Source of the DNA: Isoetes taiwanensis
Lineage: Eukaryota; Streptophyta; Lycopodiopsida; Isoetales; Isoetaceae
Assembly (NCBI GenBank): GCA_021234155.1
Contig: JAJEKV010000014.1
Span: 9,505,563-9,569,562, forward strand
DNA length: 64,000 bases
Reading direction: 5' to 3'
A model generated the notes under the pieces. It worked only from the letters and a program-made list of their open reading frames with translations. It was not told where the DNA came from and made no database searches. Shown here piece by piece: positions 59,291-64,000 of this stretch (position 1 is its first letter; every line of letters starts with the position of its first letter). The position numbers and the translations under genes are program-made.

Positions 59291-59974
59291 GTAACCTTCG
59301 TCACCCCCCGATTACTTAAGATTATCGGGGGTTTTCTTTCTAAGTAATTTTTGGGTTCCTGGTCTGGCGGCGATCTGGTGGCGCCGCCAACAGAGTGTTC
59401 TCTGGGCAGCGATGGGCAGAGTGTTCTCTGTTCTCTGGGCATTCCCCATTCCCTATTGCAAGGGTTCCAGGTCGCCATAGCCAAGCATAGCCAAGCATCT
59501 CATGTCGTCATAGCCTCGCCGGAATGGAAGAACGCATAGCCTAGAAGAAACTCTATCTTGAAACGAGTTTGGAAAAGGATCTGCTTTGCTGAAAACACAG
59601 ACCTATCCAGCATACTTACTTCTCATAAACACTGGCCGGACTTCAAAAATGATGCAAGATTAATTTTCCTTACATTTCTGTGTTTCTGTGGCAGCGATTG
59701 CAAGCGATTTTTGTGTTTCTTTGGCTCTCAACGATGCTGAGACAGCTATGGCTTCTGGAATAACGAAAACAGCTTCGAAAGCTTCTGGATCTCAGCTATG
59801 GCTTCTGGATCTCTGGCTTTTGGGGTAATCGGGAGGTAACGAAGGCCACGTATAGTAACCTACGCCACCAGAAGGTTTCTGGAAGAAACCTGGCGGCGCC
59901 GCCACTCGCGGCTGCCGCCGCTCGTGGCGCCGCCGCCCGGTTTCTTCCAGAAACCTTCAGGTGGCGTAGGTTAC
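59291..59974. mobile_element. Foldback/MITE with GTAACC termini and a GC-rich palindrome
   Basis: Outer ends GTAACCTTCGTCACC (59291) and GGTGGCGTAGGTTAC (ending 59974) are inverted repeats at 13 of 15 positions. At 59855-59974 lies a near-perfect palindrome with arms of about 48 bases (GTAACCTACGCCACC, GAAGGTTTCTGGAAGAAACC, GGCGGCGCCGCC). A second inverted pair joins 59291-59316 to 59823-59848. No coding content. Confidence 0.6.
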
Positions 59975-62900
59975 TTTATACTCTATCAATTAAGATCATT
60001 GATTGCCAACATTAATTTTAAGTGTCCATCTTTGTAGCGCGAAGTGGAATATCCCGTTGGGCAACTCCTTAGGGATTAAGAAGATTCAGTTTTGCACTTT
60101 GAGTGTTTATAGTTTTCTTTTATATTCTTGCCCATGTTTGCGGTTTAGCTGCCCTTGGTAGTCCCGTGTAACCCCTGGCATTGCATGGGTATCAATTTCT
60201 ACCGCGACACGTACTCTGATGAACCGACTATGACTTCCTCTGCATCGAGATGCATAGCTCCTTCGTTCCACCCCATTGTCATTTCTGACAGCCTAATTCT
60301 TCGAATTTGGGCGATTCAATGCAATTATGCTGAAATTGGCAGACACATCAATACCCTTTTGTTCAAATAAAGTAGATGGAACACCTGGTTTGATCATTCT
60401 AACTTCTATAGTTCCATACAAAGAATAGTCCGAATTTACCATTGGCAAAATTTGATGGCGCAAACTAGATTGGTTAGGCAATATGGCAATGGCATGCCAA
60501 TCCGAGTCCCCGCTAACACCAAGAGGGTTAGGGAAAAGAGGGTAAAGAAAAGGAGGATAAAACAAACATCAGAGATGCCTTGTAAGAAAATCATATAAGG
60601 CTTACCACAAACTGTAGAGTATAGCTCACTACCATTCATTGTATAGGAATAATATGCAATGGACCCAGATCCTATCTTGTCTCATATCAAAACTGCACAA
60701 AAACTTCAAGTAGCAAATCCTTGACATGTTTCTCTTTAAAGCCTTTCCCTCTTCAAGCCAAAAAAAAGTTTGAAAGCATAAGATACAATGAGAGGATAGT
60801 CCCATACCTACCTGTGGCCATTCAATACATTATTAGCATGATGATGGTAAACGTGCAAGGCCCAAAAGGTACTTTTGGACTCTCAGTTTATCATTCACCA
60901 TTGTGCCTTTTGCTCTTAACTTCAAGCAAGAAGTGAAGTGGAATGCAAAAATCTTATATTATAAAACCGTTGCCCTTATCGACGGCCCAGATTATTTCGC
61001 TGTCCTTTTGCCTGCATGGATGGCTGAGAGTGTGCCACATGGCATACTGCTAAAAGGTGCCACATAAGACAATTGAAAGGGTCCTTTTAGTGAAAGGGTG
61101 CCATGTATGGCAATTAATGCATATGGGTGATTTGGGTGCAGGGAAAAAAAATACAGAAGCGTATGAACTATGGACAAAAAAAAGTTTAGAGGGCGGTGTT
61201 TCTCTGCAAATAATCGGGTGACACCACGGCAACAATGATGCAGCATTGGGCCACTGTGGTTTGATATTCACTTTTTTGGTGTGCTTCTGTTGCAGCTGTA
61301 GAATGAATGTAATAGGGGTATTTCTTTAAAAATCAAACTCAGGCTATAAAGGCAAATCGTCAGGCAAATTTGACAATTCAATACAAGAGCAGGAAGCAAA
61401 CAAATTCGTGCCTCCTTTGGCAGAATGAGGTCCCTCAACCTTCAAACCCCTGCCTGCCTGTGTTTGTTTCTTGCCGTTCGTATGGCCATTCCTATATATT
61501 CTATCTGTTGTGATTTCTTGATTTCACTTCTGATTAGGTCAAAGTTCTCCGTCAGTGTGTCCATTGCAGACCCCAAGTTTAAGGAGAAGATATCATTTTC
61601 TTTAGTTTGGCAATGGGAGCTTGATGGTTAGGGTCTGGATAACATCATCTTCACAATCTATGGTCATGATTTTGGTCCTTCAGAAGGTCGAATTCTTAAA
61701 TTTTCCTCTCATATTTTAGTTGATGTAATGACATATTCCTTGTTTCGGGCAGTCGCAGGGCAGGGACGCCCCTCCAAATTGGCTTAGAGATTATAAAGTA
61801 CTGACTAGTTCAGTTGTAGCCTTCAAATTTTTGCAATTGGTGGTATTTTTTTAAATTTATAATGAAAATGGGGCTTTTGATTTAATTTTGTAAATGGTAG
61901 TTGTTTAATTCAGGTGCCAATTTCTATAGTAGCCACAACCTGGGATTTCAAAGCCTGTTCACATGTCCAAGTCCAAAAATATTTGAAAACAAAATAGCAC
62001 GCCTTTAAGCCATATGCTTGCACTATGAAAAAGGTGTCATTCCATCACCATGATAAGATGCATAGAGAGTTTCGTGGAGGCTTCTAAACGTGCATGCATA
62101 CCCATTTTGCATGTCGAACACCAAATATCACACATGCACTTAAAAAGTGCATGCATGTGCTTTTTGTACTTAGATAAACACTTTGCATCACAAGTGCTAG
62201 AATGCAATTACAATTGCTAGAATGCAATGTCGCATATCTACAATTGAACCTGAAATACCAACTTTATGGACACTCTGAGAAACTTAAATTACTTATTTCA
62301 ACAAAGGAAAAAGGAAAAAATTCAAAAATTCTAAGATTCCAAGAAGATTCTTAGACTTCGAGTGTATTGGCTCCAACTGCGACAGCGATGCCAAAACACC
62401 ATTCATTGGAAAGTTCTCGACGAGAAGAACCTAAAGGCGTGGGCCCACCTTCAACCGACACCTCTACTGCAAGTTATGGCCATTTGATGGCGATGTAAAA
62501 AAGGAAAGCTTCCTATAATATCCATCTATAAATGCTTTGCCACCTCACTACCCTTTTATTAAATACGTGTGTCACCTCACTTTCTTTAATACAAATAACT
62601 TTCAATTTAATAAAAAAAACTAATGGCTAGAATTTATCCTCCCTCTTTTAATCTAATGGCTAAAATTGGCTCCTTTAAATCCACCCTTAAGGGACCTTCC
62701 TTGCACCTTCCTATAAAAAATCAAGGGCTATGATTTCACATGCCTCTTTTGATCCCAAAGCTTAGAGACATAGTGCATGCCCTCATGCATCAAGGGCTAG
62801 GATTTCTCCCTCACCTTTGATCCAACGGACCAGATCAAAAGCCCCAAATTTTATCTGGAGCTTTTGATTAGAACCGTTGATTTCATGCACTGACGACCAT

Positions 62901-63009
62901 GATCAGAATCTCTACACGCAAGGGGGCATCTTATATAATTGTATATATATACAAGTGGTTGTACTATAAGAGATTATACAAATTCGACCAGAAGCCGAAT
63001 GTCGAGGCA
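59975..63009. other. No recognised gene
   Basis: Unique AT-rich sequence. The frame at 61425-61631 starts with a hydrophobic stretch (LQTPACLCLFLAVRMAIPI) but is too short to call. At 62600-62900 phrases such as AATGGCTA and GATCCAACGG recall the ends of plant LTR elements. TATATAATTGTATATATATA (62932) and CAATAAAG (63012) lie just before the repeat array. Confidence 0.35.
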
Positions 63010-64000
63010 TTCAATAAAGATTCTATACTCTCTTAGATTCTCTAAGGCAATGTAAACATTCCCCTAGATTCTTTGAGATTCCATCAATTTTTTCCTATAT
63101 TCCCCAAGATCCGTTGATGATTCCTCGAGATTCTTTAAGATTCTATAAACATTCCTTTAGATTCTCTTAGATTTTCAAATATTCTTCTAAGATTTCCATA
63201 GGTTCTCTAAGATTCTCTTGAGATTCTTCTAGATTTCTAAAGAGTATTCCAAGATTCCTCTAGATTTGTCAAGATTCTATGTAGATTACACCTAGATACC
63301 CTTAGATTCTATAAAGATTACCCTAGATTCTCCCAAGATTTCCATAGATTCTATGTAGATTTGCTTAGATTCTCTAAGATTCCATCAAGATCATCGATTT
63401 TATGTAGATTCGCTTAGATTCTCTAAGATTCCATCAAGATTCCCTTAACCTCTCAAAGATTTTATAGAGATTCCTTTAGATTGGCCTAGGCCCTCAAAGA
63501 TTCTCCCAAAATTCCCATAGTTAATATGAAAATTCCCTTAGATTATTTAAGATCCTATAAGGATTCCCCTAGATTCTCCACAATTCCATCAAGATTCCCC
63601 TAAATTGTCAAAGATTTTATGAAGTTCAAAGAGATTCTCTCGAGATTCCCATAGATTCCCCAAGGTTCTCTTAGATTCCATTAGATTCTCAAAGACTCCT
63701 TTAGATTCTCCAAGATTTTCTCAAGATTTCTTTAGATACTTTAAGATTCCATCGAGATTCCCATGTATTCTCCAACATTCTATGAAGATTTCCTCAGATT
63801 CCTGCATAGATTTCGAAGGTTATCCCAAGATTCATCGAGTTTCTATGTAGTCTCTAGTTCCTACAAAGATTCCCTAGATTCTCCAAGATTCCACCAATGC
63901 TCCCCTAGATTCTCAAATATTTTATGAAGATTTCCTTGGGTTCCTTAGATTCCCAAAGATTCTCTTGTGATTTCTATAGATTCTCTAATATTTCTATCAA
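63010..64000. repeat. AGATTC short-repeat array, running off the window
   Basis: About 1 kb in which AGATTC or AAGATT recurs roughly every 10-12 bases (TTAGATTCTCTAAGATTCC, ATCAAGATTCCC). Parts group into a higher-order unit of about 32-33 bases (CTAGATTCTC, AAGATTCCATC, AAGATTCCC). Heavily diverged. It continues past the right edge. Confidence 0.75.

Overview
The window is nuclear DNA of a land plant with a repeat-rich genome. The evidence is spliced plant genes (a plant O-fucosyltransferase and a three-finger RanBP2-type zinc-finger protein), a Ty1-copia element with a plant-type initiator-Met primer site, L1-type LINEs, and a CACTA-like DNA transposon. I cannot name the species. The ORFs encode transposon proteins or fragments almost everywhere, and only two host genes look functional: the 3' end of the O-fucosyltransferase gene (136-1220, cut by the window edge) and the zinc-finger gene (55591-56583).

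Layout: 0.1-1.2 kb O-fucosyltransferase exons; 1.2-4.8 kb no recognisable genes; 4.9-10.1 kb a tandem array of about four long inverted repeats (about 205-bp arms, period about 0.95-1.0 kb) built from a fragment of a UDP-rhamnose synthase (RHM) gene, one unit split by a DNA element; 11.2-15.3 kb a decayed L1-type LINE (minus strand); 15.3-16.1 kb a tandem dimer with a tRNA-like B box; 20.7-28.2 kb a CACTA-like element with subterminal palindromes, a giant polypyrimidine intron, structured intronic repeats and a multi-exon second gene; 29.2-29.7 kb tRNA-like repeats; 33.5-34.5 kb a CAF1 deadenylase pseudogene broken by a LINE; 35.4-35.7 kb a fragment resembling Crypton-derived DUF3504 proteins; 39.1-49.1 kb nested LINE, an unclassified element (here called X) and a complete but disabled 7.0-kb copia element that itself carries a DNA-element insertion; 50.3-54.4 kb an L1 3' fragment and an ORF1-only LINE inside a TIR element; 57-60 kb two further TIR or foldback elements; 63-64 kb an array of AGATTC-type short repeats running off the right edge.

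The most striking signals are: (1) the RHM-derived hairpin array, in which corresponding arms of different units look more alike than the two arms of one unit, so inverted duplication preceded tandem amplification, as expected of a hairpin-RNA locus able to give small RNAs against RHM; (2) a nested-stem RNA module in the LINE 3' region and in element X, with a compensatory base-pair change and exchanged tetraloops across five copies; (3) LINE copies that end in different microsatellites instead of poly(A); and (4) four structured, partly tRNA-like repeats inside an intron of the CACTA-like element. All family assignments were made by reading motifs; no database search was possible.
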